A stretch of 64,000 nt of DNA, taken from Chthoniobacterales bacterium. GTDB lineage: Bacteria > Verrucomicrobiota > Verrucomicrobiia > Chthoniobacterales > UBA10450. The notes under the pieces are model-generated. The model saw only the letters and a program-made list of their open reading frames with translations. It had not been told where the DNA came from and searched no databases. Both the position numbers and the translations under genes were made by a program. Location: the NCBI GenBank assembly GCA_013821455.1, contig JACDGS010000016.1, positions 18,142 through 82,141 on the forward strand. Direction: 5' to 3'. Below are positions 35,636-43,656 of this stretch, one piece after another. Within the stretch, counting starts at the first letter, position 1. The number at the start of each line of letters is the position of its first letter.

Positions 35636-36597
35636 GCGCCTCTCCCGCGGCGCCGCGCAGGTTTGCCGTCGTCGCCGCCTTCGCTGCGCTCTATCTCATC
35701 TGGGGTTCGACCTATCTCGGGATTCGTTTCGCCATCGCTTCGATTCCGCCGTTGCTCATGGCGGGCACCCGTTTTTTTCTCGCAGGTCTCATCATGTATG
35801 CGATCGCCGGCTGGCAAGGTACGCGTAAATCCTCACTGCGAGAATGGCGCACGGCGTTTGTCATTGGCGCCTGTTTGCTGCTCGGCGGAAATGGCGGCGT
35901 CACCATCGCCGAGCAGTGGGTTCCCTCTGGCCTCGCATCACTCCTTGTTGCGACCGTGCCAATTTATATCGCACTTCTGGCTTGGTTGACCGGTTCCGCC
36001 CCGCGTCCGCGTCCGCTGGTTTTGCTTGGCCTCGCTGCTGGTTTTGCGGGGGTTGGGATTTTGGTCGGGCCTGCCCTAACGACCCCGCCAAAAGGCGGCT
36101 CGCAACATCTCGGCCTCGGCATGCTTGTCCTGCTGTTAGGATCGCTCATCTGGTCGATCGGGTCGCTGTATTCCAAACGTGCGAGTAATTCCGCGTCGCC
36201 CTTTCTCTCTTCTGCGCAGACCATGCTCTGCGGCGGGGCGCTCACTGCGATTGTTGGATTGGCCACCGGCGAAGGCCGCGCTGTTGATCTCCGGCACGTG
36301 ACCGCGTTGTCGTTAGGCGCATTTGTTTATCTCGTCCTCATCGGCGCGATTGTCGGCTACACCGCTTACATCTGGCTGCTGCGCCATTGCGATCCGGCGA
36401 AAGTCGCGACCTACGCCTACGTCAATCCGATCGTCGCTGTTCTCCTCGGCGGATTTTTCGCGAGCGAGACGTTGAGCCTGCGCACGGCCGTCGCGGCTCT
36501 GGTCATCATCGGCGCGGTCGCGGTCGTGATCACAGCCCAACAGACGCAGGGAAAAGCCGCGCCGCGCGCGCTGCCGATGGTTGCACAAACAAAGTAA
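35632..36597 (+). CDS. EamA/DMT-family transporter (YedA-like)
   Basis: GTG at 35632, inside the preceding stop region (GTGA), is the likely start and gives 321 residues. Ten helices in two EamA repeats are visible: the first from AAFAALYLIWGSTYLGIRF to FAGVGILVG, the second from GLGMLVLLLGSLIWSIGSLY to ALVIIGAVAVVI. The WGSTYLGIRFAI motif and VNPIVAVLLGGFFASE are typical of the YedA/RhtA group, which exports metabolites or amino acids. The substrate is unknown. Coupling to the molybdoenzyme may be positional only. Confidence 0.9.
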   Translation: MSASPAAPRRFAVVAAFAALYLIWGSTYLGIRFAIASIPPLLMAGTRFFLAGLIMYAIAGWQGTRKSSLREWRTAFVIGACLLLGGNGGVTIAEQWVPSGLASLLVATVPIYIALLAWLTGSAPRPRPLVLLGLAAGFAGVGILVGPALTTPPKGGSQHLGLGMLVLLLGSLIWSIGSLYSKRASNSASPFLSSAQTMLCGGALTAIVGLATGEGRAVDLRHVTALSLGAFVYLVLIGAIVGYTAYIWLLRHCDPAKVATYAYVNPIVAVLLGGFFASETLSLRTAVAALVIIGAVAVVITAQQTQGKAAPRALPMVAQTK

Positions 36598-36621
36598 AAG
36601 CGGCTAATAAAGCTGCGAAAA

Positions 36622-37788
36622 ATGAAGCCGGAAAATGCGAACGCTCTCAACGTGCTCCAGGCCAACTGGCGGGCGGAGCGGGAGACCGCGCTCGTTTACC
36701 GCGACCTCGCCGCGCGCGAGCCGGATGAAAAACGGCGCGGCATTTTGCTCCGCATGGCGGAGGCGGAAGAGCGTCATGCGATCCGTTGGGAAAACAAAAT
36801 GCGCGAGCTCGGGGCGGAGCCACCAAGTTTGCCTAACGATCTCCGCCGCCGGCTCAATCGCTGGTGGAATCGCGCCGCCGGCGCGGAGATCGCTATCCGC
36901 CGCATGGAAGCGGCGGAGGATCGCGATCAGGAACGTTACCAAGCGCAACGAAAGAGCGGCCTAACGCCTAACGAGGAGGACAGCGAATTCCTCCGCCGGA
37001 CCGCGCTCGAGGAAAAAGCGCATGCCCGCATTCTCGGAAGCATGAACGCCGCGCCGCCGTCGTTAGGCCCGCGCGGGATTCTCGACACCATTCTGAAGCG
37101 CGAGCGCTGGCATGGTCGTGGCGGCGGCTGGGTGGCGGATGCGATTTACGGCGTGAACGACGGACTCGGGGCGGTCTTCGGCATCGTCTCCGGCGTGGCG
37201 GGCGCGACGAATAATCAGCAGCATTTAATTCTCATTTCAGGTCTTGCCGGGATGATGGCGTCGGCGCTGTCCATGGGCGCCGGCTCTTACCTCGCGAACA
37301 AGAGCGAGCGCGAAATTTACGAGGCCGAGATCGCGCGCGAAAAAGCGGAGGTCGAAGAAAATCCCGAGGAAGAAATCGAGGAGATGGCTCTCTTCTATCA
37401 GCTCCAGGGTTTCGCCGCAGATGAGTCGCAACGCATGGCCGAGCGGCTCGCCGAGCAGCCCGAGCAAATGGTGCAGGCGATGGCACAAAGCGAGTTGGGT
37501 TTATCCCAGCATCATTTTCCCAATCAATGGACCTCCGCTTTTTCTGCTGCGCTTTCGACGGCAATCGGCGCCTTCATCCCGATCATTCCCTTTTTTTTCA
37601 TGACCGGATTTCCGGCGGTGATCGCGGCGTTCGTCATCAGCATTCTGGCGCACTTCGTCGTCGGGGCGGTCAAATCGCTCATCACCATTCGTTCCTGGTG
37701 GGCCTCGGGATTTGAGATGACCATGGTCGGCGTCCTCGAGGCGGCGGTGACTTATTCGCTCGGCCTTGCCTTTGGCGCGGCTCGTTAG
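36622..37788 (+). CDS. Ferritin-like/VIT1 fusion (MbfA-like iron or manganese transporter)
   Basis: A 388-residue fusion. Residues about 10-140 are a rubrerythrin-type four-helix domain with metal ligands spread over ERETALVYRDLA, AEAEERHAIRWE and ALEEKAHARILG. Residues about 165-385 form a VIT1/CCC1 transporter: VADAIYGVNDGLGAVFGIVS, GLAGMMASALSMGAGSYLANKSE, an acidic cytosolic helix pair, and three C-terminal helices. MbfA proteins export iron from the cytoplasm under peroxide or iron stress. Two consecutive octamers occur in its coding sequence (36960-36976), and its stop codon TAG lies within an octamer. The next gene starts 2 nt later. Confidence 0.92.
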   Translation: MKPENANALNVLQANWRAERETALVYRDLAAREPDEKRRGILLRMAEAEERHAIRWENKMRELGAEPPSLPNDLRRRLNRWWNRAAGAEIAIRRMEAAEDRDQERYQAQRKSGLTPNEEDSEFLRRTALEEKAHARILGSMNAAPPSLGPRGILDTILKRERWHGRGGGWVADAIYGVNDGLGAVFGIVSGVAGATNNQQHLILISGLAGMMASALSMGAGSYLANKSEREIYEAEIAREKAEVEENPEEEIEEMALFYQLQGFAADESQRMAERLAEQPEQMVQAMAQSELGLSQHHFPNQWTSAFSAALSTAIGAFIPIIPFFFMTGFPAVIAAFVISILAHFVVGAVKSLITIRSWWASGFEMTMVGVLEAAVTYSLGLAFGAAR

Positions 37789-37790
37789 GC

Positions 37791-38525
37791 ATGGATACAC
37801 CAACGCTCGCGGTGGTCGTACCAGCATATAACGAGGCCCGCCGGCTCGATCATACGCTGCCGCTCATGCTCGATTATTTGCGGACTCATCGTCCGACGAG
37901 CGAGTTGCTGGTGGTCGATGATGGCTCGACCGACGAGACCGCGCAGGTCGCGGAAGCCATCATCGCGCAGCATCCCGGCATCGCCGCGCGCTTGCTACGT
38001 TCGCCGCAGAATCGCGGCAAAGGCCACGCCGTGCGCCAAGGCTTGCTCGCGACCGACGCGCCCATCGCTCTCTTTAGTGACGCCGACCTCTCCACTCCGC
38101 TCACGGAACTTCCGCGCATTGTGAGCCCGATTGAAAGCGGCGAGTTCGACGTTGTCTTCGGCTCGCGCGCTCTGAATCGCAGATTGATTGGTCAGCGCCA
38201 ATCGTGGCAACGCGAGCAAGGAGGGAGGGTCTTCAACGGGCTCGTGCGCCTAACGACGGGCCTTCCTTTCTCCGACACGCAGTGCGGCTTCAAAGCCTTC
38301 CGCATGGAGGTGGCGCGGCCAGTGATCGAGAGCGCGCAGATCGACGGCTTCGGCTTCGACGTGGAGCTGCTTTTTCTCGCCCATAAGGCAGGCCTGCGCT
38401 TACTCGAACTGCCCGTGCGCTGGGATCACAATGAAGGCAGCAAGGTTCATCTCGTGCACGACAGCCTGCGCATGTTCGGCGAGATCATGGCCCTGCGCGC
38501 GCGTTCTGCGCGCGAATCCGCCTAA
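37791..38525 (+). CDS. GT2 glycosyltransferase, dolichyl-phosphate beta-glucosyltransferase type
   Basis: A 244-residue GT-A enzyme: VVVPAYNEARRLDHTLPLML, VVDDGSTDETAQ, NRGKGHAVRQG, the metal-binding SDADLSTP, FGSRALNRRLIG, SDTQCGFKAFR and GFGFDVELLFLAH. This combination is typical of ALG5-like transferases that load glucose (or a related sugar) onto a polyprenyl phosphate at the inner membrane. Such a lipid-linked sugar would suit a GT39-type enzyme such as the one at 24285-25808, though the two genes are not adjacent. Its TAA stop lies inside a CCTAACGA octamer. Confidence 0.9.
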   Translation: MDTPTLAVVVPAYNEARRLDHTLPLMLDYLRTHRPTSELLVVDDGSTDETAQVAEAIIAQHPGIAARLLRSPQNRGKGHAVRQGLLATDAPIALFSDADLSTPLTELPRIVSPIESGEFDVVFGSRALNRRLIGQRQSWQREQGGRVFNGLVRLTTGLPFSDTQCGFKAFRMEVARPVIESAQIDGFGFDVELLFLAHKAGLRLLELPVRWDHNEGSKVHLVHDSLRMFGEIMALRARSARESA

Positions 38526-38535
38526 CGAATTCATT

Positions 38536-39762
38536 GTGTTAGCGAATTTGAAACTCGTTCTTGCCGCGGGCCTGCTTTTCCTCCCTGGGCTGGCCGAAGC
38601 GCAGGAAATCCGGCGCGCGCTCCCGGTAGAACAATCCTCGCCGCCGCCGGAAATTCGCCGGGCCGTTCCGGTCAACCCCGCGCCGCCGCCGCCGACACCG
38701 ACGTCCACGCCCGTTCCCCGTCAACCGGTTGCGCCGGCATCGGTCAATGACACCGCGCATTTCCTCGCCGGCCTTCCGATTTCCGAGAACTCATCGCTTG
38801 TCCCCCTGACCCACCAATCGTCCTGGCAACAGCATGCTAATTTTTTCAATCAAGCGTGGGCGAAACTCGAGGCGCGCCAGCTCTCCGGCATTCGCACTTG
38901 GGAAACGAGCTACCTGCCGGAAGCGCGCGATCCGGTTCCGGTCGTTTACTACCTCTTCAGTGGTCCCGACTTTCTCTACGCAGATCAGTTCTTTCCCAGC
39001 GCCAGCAGTTACATTCTCGCCGGTACCGAACCCATCGGACCGCTTCCGGATGTGACGCACTTCGGCGATCCGGCGCTCGACTCTGTCCTGCACAATCTCC
39101 AGACTGCGCTTAATTCGGTTCTCAGCTTCAGCTTCTTCATCACCAAAGACATGAAGACCGATCTGCAACGCGAAGAACTAAAGGGCACATTGCCTATCTT
39201 TTATGTCTTTCTCGCGCGCGCAGGTAAGACGATCACTGATATTACTTTTCTTACTTTGGATAAGAATGGCGATCCGCAAATTGCTACTTCGCCCGGTGCG
39301 CATGGGACTACGCCAGGTGTGCGTATTACCTTCACGGGCGAGGCCGGGAGTGCGCCGCAGACTCTCTATTACTTCACGACCGACTTATCCGACGAAGGGA
39401 TTCGCTCGCACCCCGGTTTCCTAAAATTCTGCGCCGCCCAGAGCATTGGTGATAGTCTGCTAAAGTCCGCGTCATACCTTATGTTTGAGCCCGGGTTTGT
39501 CACTGTGCGCAACTTCCTTCTTACTCATAGCAAAACACTTATTCAGGATGACTCCGGCATCCCGATCACGGCCTTCGACCAGGCAAAATGGAACCTTCGC
39601 TTCTTTGGCAGTTACAGCACGCCGATCGATCTCTTCAAGCAACACTTCCAACCAGAGTTACAAGCTTTGTACATCCAGAGTCACCCGCCACCGCTCACCT
39701 TCGGGATTGGTTACCGCTGGAGCCGCACCCGCTCGACGCTGATCGTAGCCGAACATAAATGA
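38536..39762 (+). CDS. Secreted protein of unknown function
   Basis: GTG at 38536 begins a signal peptide (LANLKLVLAAGLLFLPGLAEA); the frame is open further upstream but only overlaps the GT2 gene. About 408 residues. A Pro-rich linker (NPAPPPPTPTSTPVPRQP) precedes a globular domain with WAKLEARQLSGIRTWE, VVYYLFSGPDFLYADQFFPS and DITFLTLDKNGDP. No family is recognised. The first half is TA-poor; from about 39180 the sequence becomes TA-rich, so the border lies inside the gene. Confidence 0.8.
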   Translation: MLANLKLVLAAGLLFLPGLAEAQEIRRALPVEQSSPPPEIRRAVPVNPAPPPPTPTSTPVPRQPVAPASVNDTAHFLAGLPISENSSLVPLTHQSSWQQHANFFNQAWAKLEARQLSGIRTWETSYLPEARDPVPVVYYLFSGPDFLYADQFFPSASSYILAGTEPIGPLPDVTHFGDPALDSVLHNLQTALNSVLSFSFFITKDMKTDLQREELKGTLPIFYVFLARAGKTITDITFLTLDKNGDPQIATSPGAHGTTPGVRITFTGEAGSAPQTLYYFTTDLSDEGIRSHPGFLKFCAAQSIGDSLLKSASYLMFEPGFVTVRNFLLTHSKTLIQDDSGIPITAFDQAKWNLRFFGSYSTPIDLFKQHFQPELQALYIQSHPPPLTFGIGYRWSRTRSTLIVAEHK

Positions 39763-39816
39763 GAGCGAAGACTCTTCCTGCTTGCCCAGTGCGATAGGAA
39801 AGAGCGACGATAACCC

Positions 39817-40872
39817 ATGCTGAAACGCCGCAAAATCGTTCCGGGTGAATCGCCCGGGCTCCTCAAGTTTCCAGCGAACGCGCCTAACGAGCCGCCGGTC
39901 ATTACCTTGATTGAGTATTGCGCCGATTCCCTCGAGGAAAAAACGCACGCTAACTGCGACGAGTTACTAACCCATATCAACAACGACCTCGTCTCCTGGA
40001 TCAATATCGACGGCTGGGGCGACCTGAGTGTTTTGCGCCAGCTCGGTGAGCGATTCAACCTTCACCCCCTGGCGCTGGAAGATGTCGTTAACGCCGGACA
40101 ACGCCCTAAGGTCGAACAGTACGATGACTATCTCTTCATTGTCGCGCAGATGCTCTATCTTGATAAGAAAGGCGAGATAGAAGTCGAACAGCTAAGTATG
40201 TTCCTCGGTAAGACCTTTCTCATTACCTTGCAGGAGGAGGGCAGCTTCGATGTCTTCGAGCCCGTGCGCCAGCGTATCCGCAGCGCGAAAGGCCGCATCC
40301 GCAAAGCAGGAACCGACTATCTGGCCTATGCGTTGATCGACTCCATTATCGATCACTATTATCCCGTCTTGGAATCGATCGGCTCGGAGATAGACGCGAT
40401 CGAGGATGAGTTAATCGATAAGCCTTTGGCGCGTCCAGTTGGGAGCTTGCATGGCCATAAGAGAACCCTCACGCAAATCCGCCGTATGGTCTGGCCCATG
40501 CGCGACGTGACTAACTTACTCTTGCACGAAGAACCGGGCTTAATTCGGCCCGAGACTAAGATCTACCTCCGCGACTGCTACGATCATAGCGTGCAGTTAA
40601 TGGACTTGGTGGAGAGTTATCGCGATGTCTTATCAGGGCTTACCGAAGTGCATATCTCCAGCATAGGTCTGCGCACGAATGAGATCATGCGCGTGCTAAC
40701 TGTTATCTCTTCCGTCTTTATCCCACTTACTTTCATTGCCGGTGTTTACGGAATGAACTTCGCGCATATGCCAGAACTGGCGCATCCCTACGGTTACCCG
40801 GCGTGTTTGCTCTTGATGCTCATTGTCGCGATCGGGCAGCTTATCTATTTCAAAAAGCGCCACTGGCTGTAA
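39817..40872 (+). CDS. corA: CorA-family magnesium/cobalt channel
   Basis: A 351-residue protein: a cytoplasmic funnel domain (HPLALEDVVNAGQRPKVEQY, DDYLFIVAQML), a long stalk helix, and two C-terminal helices with the YGMNF selectivity motif between them (VFIPLTFIAGVYGMNFAHMP). The basic end KKRHWL is typical. Forms a pentameric Mg2+/Co2+ channel. It precedes the FMN reductase gene by 8 nt. The gene is TA-rich and carries one octamer near its 5' end (PNE codons near 39881). Confidence 0.94.
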   Translation: MLKRRKIVPGESPGLLKFPANAPNEPPVITLIEYCADSLEEKTHANCDELLTHINNDLVSWINIDGWGDLSVLRQLGERFNLHPLALEDVVNAGQRPKVEQYDDYLFIVAQMLYLDKKGEIEVEQLSMFLGKTFLITLQEEGSFDVFEPVRQRIRSAKGRIRKAGTDYLAYALIDSIIDHYYPVLESIGSEIDAIEDELIDKPLARPVGSLHGHKRTLTQIRRMVWPMRDVTNLLLHEEPGLIRPETKIYLRDCYDHSVQLMDLVESYRDVLSGLTEVHISSIGLRTNEIMRVLTVISSVFIPLTFIAGVYGMNFAHMPELAHPYGYPACLLLMLIVAIGQLIYFKKRHWL

Positions 40873-40880
40873 CTCATCCC

Positions 40881-41417
40881 ATGTCGAAATACCTCGTCGT
40901 CAGCACCAGCGGTAATCCGTCGAGTAACAGTCGCAAAATGGGCCGGACGGCTTACGCCTACATGCAGAAAACGGCGACGGATTGTGACTGGCTTGATCTA
41001 AGTGGTCTGGGCCTGCCTTTGTGCGACGCGGATGCCTGTTATGGCGAACCCGGAGCGCAACAGTTAGGCAAGGCTATTAAAGCCGCCGATGGCATCCTGG
41101 TGGCCGCGCCGGTTTATAACTATGATGTCAGCGCAGCGGCTAAAAACATGATCGAGCTGACCGGAAAAGCATGGGAGGATAAAGTAGTAGGGTTTCTCTG
41201 CGCGGCGGGCGGGATGGGTAGTTATATGTCAGTCATGGCTTACGCGAACAGCCTCATGCTGGATTTCCGTTGCGTTATCATCCCACGTTTTGTTTACGCC
41301 ACGGGCGAGGACTTCCACGACGACGGTATCGCCGATGCGAAAATGGTGCGGCGAGTCGAACAGGTCGCGGCAGAGTTAGTCCGCTTCACCGAAGCATTGC
41401 GCGGAGTCCCGCGCTAA
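40881..41417 (+). CDS. NADPH-dependent FMN reductase family protein
   Basis: ATG at 40881 (MSKYLVVSTSGNPSSNSRKM) starts 178 residues with the flavodoxin-like fold: phosphate-binding loop STSGNPSSNSR, DGILVAAPVYNYDVSAAAKN and the glycine loop FLCAAGGMGSYMSVM. By family it reduces FMN or quinones with NAD(P)H. The last 50 codons are duplicated as a diverged fragment about 430 bp downstream. Start chosen at family length; the frame upstream only overlaps corA. Confidence 0.9.
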   Translation: MSKYLVVSTSGNPSSNSRKMGRTAYAYMQKTATDCDWLDLSGLGLPLCDADACYGEPGAQQLGKAIKAADGILVAAPVYNYDVSAAAKNMIELTGKAWEDKVVGFLCAAGGMGSYMSVMAYANSLMLDFRCVIIPRFVYATGEDFHDDGIADAKMVRRVEQVAAELVRFTEALRGVPR

Positions 41418-41445
41418 TTCACTCGCCGACCGTGTCAGGAATGGC

Positions 41446-41672
41446 CTCGTTCCCAAACTCCGCCCGGCCTCGTTCCCAAACTCCGTTTGGGAACGCACCT
41501 GTCCCGGCAACTCCGGTTGCCTTTCTTAGCGAGATGGTCTAAACCCGTCCACTTTGGCATGGTACATCTGGGGGGCGTAGTCGTCTCCTGAACAAAAGCA
41601 ACGGAGTTGCCGGAACAAGGGCGTTCCCAAACGGAGTTTGGGAACGAGAGTAAGTTTGGGAACGAGAGTACG
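41446..41672. repeat. Family C repeat (CGTTCCCAAACTCCG type) with long inverted arms
   Basis: CGTTCCCAAACTCCG is present twice at the left, followed by GTTTGGGAACG. Outer arms GGCAACTCCGGTTGCC and GGCAACTCCGTTGC (reverse at about 41599-41612) enclose about 80 bp, and CGTTCCCAAACGGAGTTTGGGAACG ends the element. Chance translation reads SFPNSVWERPC. The layout of nested palindromes suggests a REP/RAYT-type mobile element. Confidence 0.75.
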
Positions 41673-41694
41673 AGGGTAAACGAGAGTCGCTTTC

Positions 41695-41843
41695 GCTGCG
41701 TTATCACCCCTCGCTTGTTGTACGCTACCGGCAAGGACTTCCACGACCGATGGTACGCCGATGCGAAAATAGTGCAGAGAGTCGAACAGGTCGCGGCAGA
41801 GTTAGTCCGCTTCACGGAGGCGCTGCGCGATGTGCCGCGCTAA
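41695..41843 (+). pseudogene. Duplicated 3' fragment of the FMN reductase gene
   Basis: The translation CVITPRLLYATGKDFHDRWY and the following RVEQVAAELVRFTEALRDVP align with the last 50 residues of the gene ending at 41417 (about 80% of residues, with a near-identical DNA core GTCGAACAGGTCGCGGCAGA). The rest of this second copy is missing and family C repeat DNA precedes it. Its TAA stop overlaps the convergent stop of the next gene. Confidence 0.85.
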
Positions 41844-43189
41844 CTCTTCCCGCTAGATACGGCCACGGCTGTGCCGGGGACCTTTGCGTTTAACCAGACC
41901 TCGGTCCCTTCCCGCGCCGCATCGACTTCCATCGGTTTGCCGCTTTCCAGGACGAGCGTGCGCGCGGCTTCGACTATCTCATCCAGTTTCGCGTCGTCGT
42001 GTTCGGGGTCGTGATGGAAAAGGAAGAGCTTGTGCACGTCGGAGTCTAGCGCGAGTGAGACAACACTACTCAAGGAACCATGACCCCAGCCGACTTTTTT
42101 GGCATATTCATCATCGGTATACTGCGCATCCATCACGAGCACATCTGTGTTGCGCAGGAATTGGACTAACTTCGCTCGTTCCGCGACCGCGTAGGCGCGC
42201 GCTTCACCCAGGTCCGAGGCTTCGGGCGAGTTTCTTTTCAAGGTATCGTAAGGCTCGTTGTCGGGCAGGTAGGCAATCGAGCCGCTGCTCGTGGCGAGAC
42301 GATAACCCGCGCAGATGCCCGGATGATTTACAAACCGCGCGCCGACTTGGATTTTTCCGATGGAGAATTCCATGTCCTTTAACTCTTCGATCGTGATCGC
42401 GCTCGGCATATCTCTTAGACTAATAGGGAAGAACGATGTCTCCATTTGTCCGGCAAGAATCGCGGCGAGTCCTTTGCGCGCTCCTTCATAACCCAGGACG
42501 CGGAGCGCGTTTTTTTCTTTGTAAGCCGGGAGGAAGAAGGGCAGACCTTGAATGTGATCCCAGTGCGTATGAGTAAGAAGGAGAGTTAGTCTGATTGATT
42601 TCGAACCAAACTCTTCTTCGAGAGAGTTACCGAGTAAACGCAATCCCGTGCCGGCATCGAGAACGATGATCTCACCATCGGCGCGCAGCTCGATGCAACT
42701 CGTATTACCACCATATCGCACCGTGGAAGCGCCGGGCACCGGAATAGAACCGCGCACACCCCAGAATTTCAACCTTGTCGAAGGACGAATGAAGTCCGGC
42801 ACTTCTTCGCTGGCTGACGAAGGCGGGCCGTCCGCAGGCATGACGCGCTCCATGACCTCGCGCAAATTTTCCCATAAGACCGGCTTGACCATGTACTCAT
42901 CCGCGCCGGCCTCGATGGCACTGCTCCGGTCCACGCCGTAGTCGCGCCCGGAGATGATAATGATTCTTGTGCGCAGTAATTTCTGCCGAATACGACGGCA
43001 AGCCTGAAAGCCGTTCGACTTCGGCATGAGCAAATCGCAGAGGACCAGCTCGGGTTGTTCTCTTAGCGCAATCTCGACTCCCGCATCACCGTCGCCGGCT
43101 TCGAGAACCTGCCAGCCTTCACGTAAAAAAAGTTCGCCCGTGGCGCGGCGCCCTTCGGCGTCATCCTCAATTAATAGAACGGTAGCCAT
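41840..43189 (-). CDS. Receiver domain fused to a metallo-beta-lactamase-fold domain
   Basis: A 449-residue fusion. The receiver domain (about 1-120) has EDD at 8-10, phosphoacceptor Asp52 (LVLCDLLMPKSNG) and Lys102 in VKPVL. After a linker, residues about 140-440 form an MBL-fold hydrolase: FWGVRGSIPVPG, RYGGNTSCIEL, then His207-x-His209-x-Asp211-His212 (THTHWDHIQG), NHPGICAGYRL and FLFHHDPEHDD. That domain resembles PhnP/RNase Z-like phosphodiesterases of cyclic or phosphonate substrates. Phosphorylation probably controls a hydrolase activity directly. It is third on this strand after the H+-pyrophosphatase gene and a small unknown gene. Confidence 0.9.
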   Translation of the reverse strand: MATVLLIEDDAEGRRATGELFLREGWQVLEAGDGDAGVEIALREQPELVLCDLLMPKSNGFQACRRIRQKLLRTRIIIISGRDYGVDRSSAIEAGADEYMVKPVLWENLREVMERVMPADGPPSSASEEVPDFIRPSTRLKFWGVRGSIPVPGASTVRYGGNTSCIELRADGEIIVLDAGTGLRLLGNSLEEEFGSKSIRLTLLLTHTHWDHIQGLPFFLPAYKEKNALRVLGYEGARKGLAAILAGQMETSFFPISLRDMPSAITIEELKDMEFSIGKIQVGARFVNHPGICAGYRLATSSGSIAYLPDNEPYDTLKRNSPEASDLGEARAYAVAERAKLVQFLRNTDVLVMDAQYTDDEYAKKVGWGHGSLSSVVSLALDSDVHKLFLFHHDPEHDDAKLDEIVEAARTLVLESGKPMEVDAAREGTEVWLNAKVPGTAVAVSSGKS

Positions 43190-43271
43190 TTAAGCGGCAA
43201 GTTCTCTCAGACTCGCGCACGCGAGACAAGTCTTTTCCTAACGAAACCCATTCCGCGGGGACCTGCGCTCG

Positions 43272-43631
43272 TTAGGCCGGAGGCAAATACTTCCAGCGCA
43301 GCTCGGGCCGCAGGTTGACATCCTTTGGCGGCACATCGAAACCGACCGCGCGGAGGAGGTAGGATACCCCTTCCGGACTTTCCATTGTTTCCTTCAAGCT
43401 GCGGGCGAAGACTTCGATGTATTCCTTGTAGGATTCGAGGGCGAGCTTGCCGTCGGCATAATGCGCGGCGAGCGCGTCGTCGTGATTGTCGATGAGATCG
43501 ATCAGCGCGCGGCGCAGCTGCAGGCGCATCTGCGGGTCCACGACGATCTTGAACGGGCATGCGCCCGGGTCGGGCGTCTCCGGTAACTCCTTTTGCGGCG
43601 CAGGGACAAGTTGGAATTTCGAGCGGTCCAT
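43272..43631 (-). CDS. Small soluble protein, unknown
   Basis: A 119-residue hydrophilic, mostly helical protein (MDRSKFQLVPAPQKELPETP; RRALIDLIDNHDDALAAHYA; KEYIEVFARSLKETMESPEG). No family is recognised. It lies 25 nt after the pyrophosphatase stop and before the receiver/MBL gene, so the three may be co-transcribed. An octamer flanks each end (about 43268 and 43632). Confidence 0.65.
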   Translation of the reverse strand: MDRSKFQLVPAPQKELPETPDPGACPFKIVVDPQMRLQLRRALIDLIDNHDDALAAHYADGKLALESYKEYIEVFARSLKETMESPEGVSYLLRAVGFDVPPKDVNLRPELRWKYLPPA

Positions 43632-43656
43632 TGTCTTTTACTCGTTAGGCTAGGTC

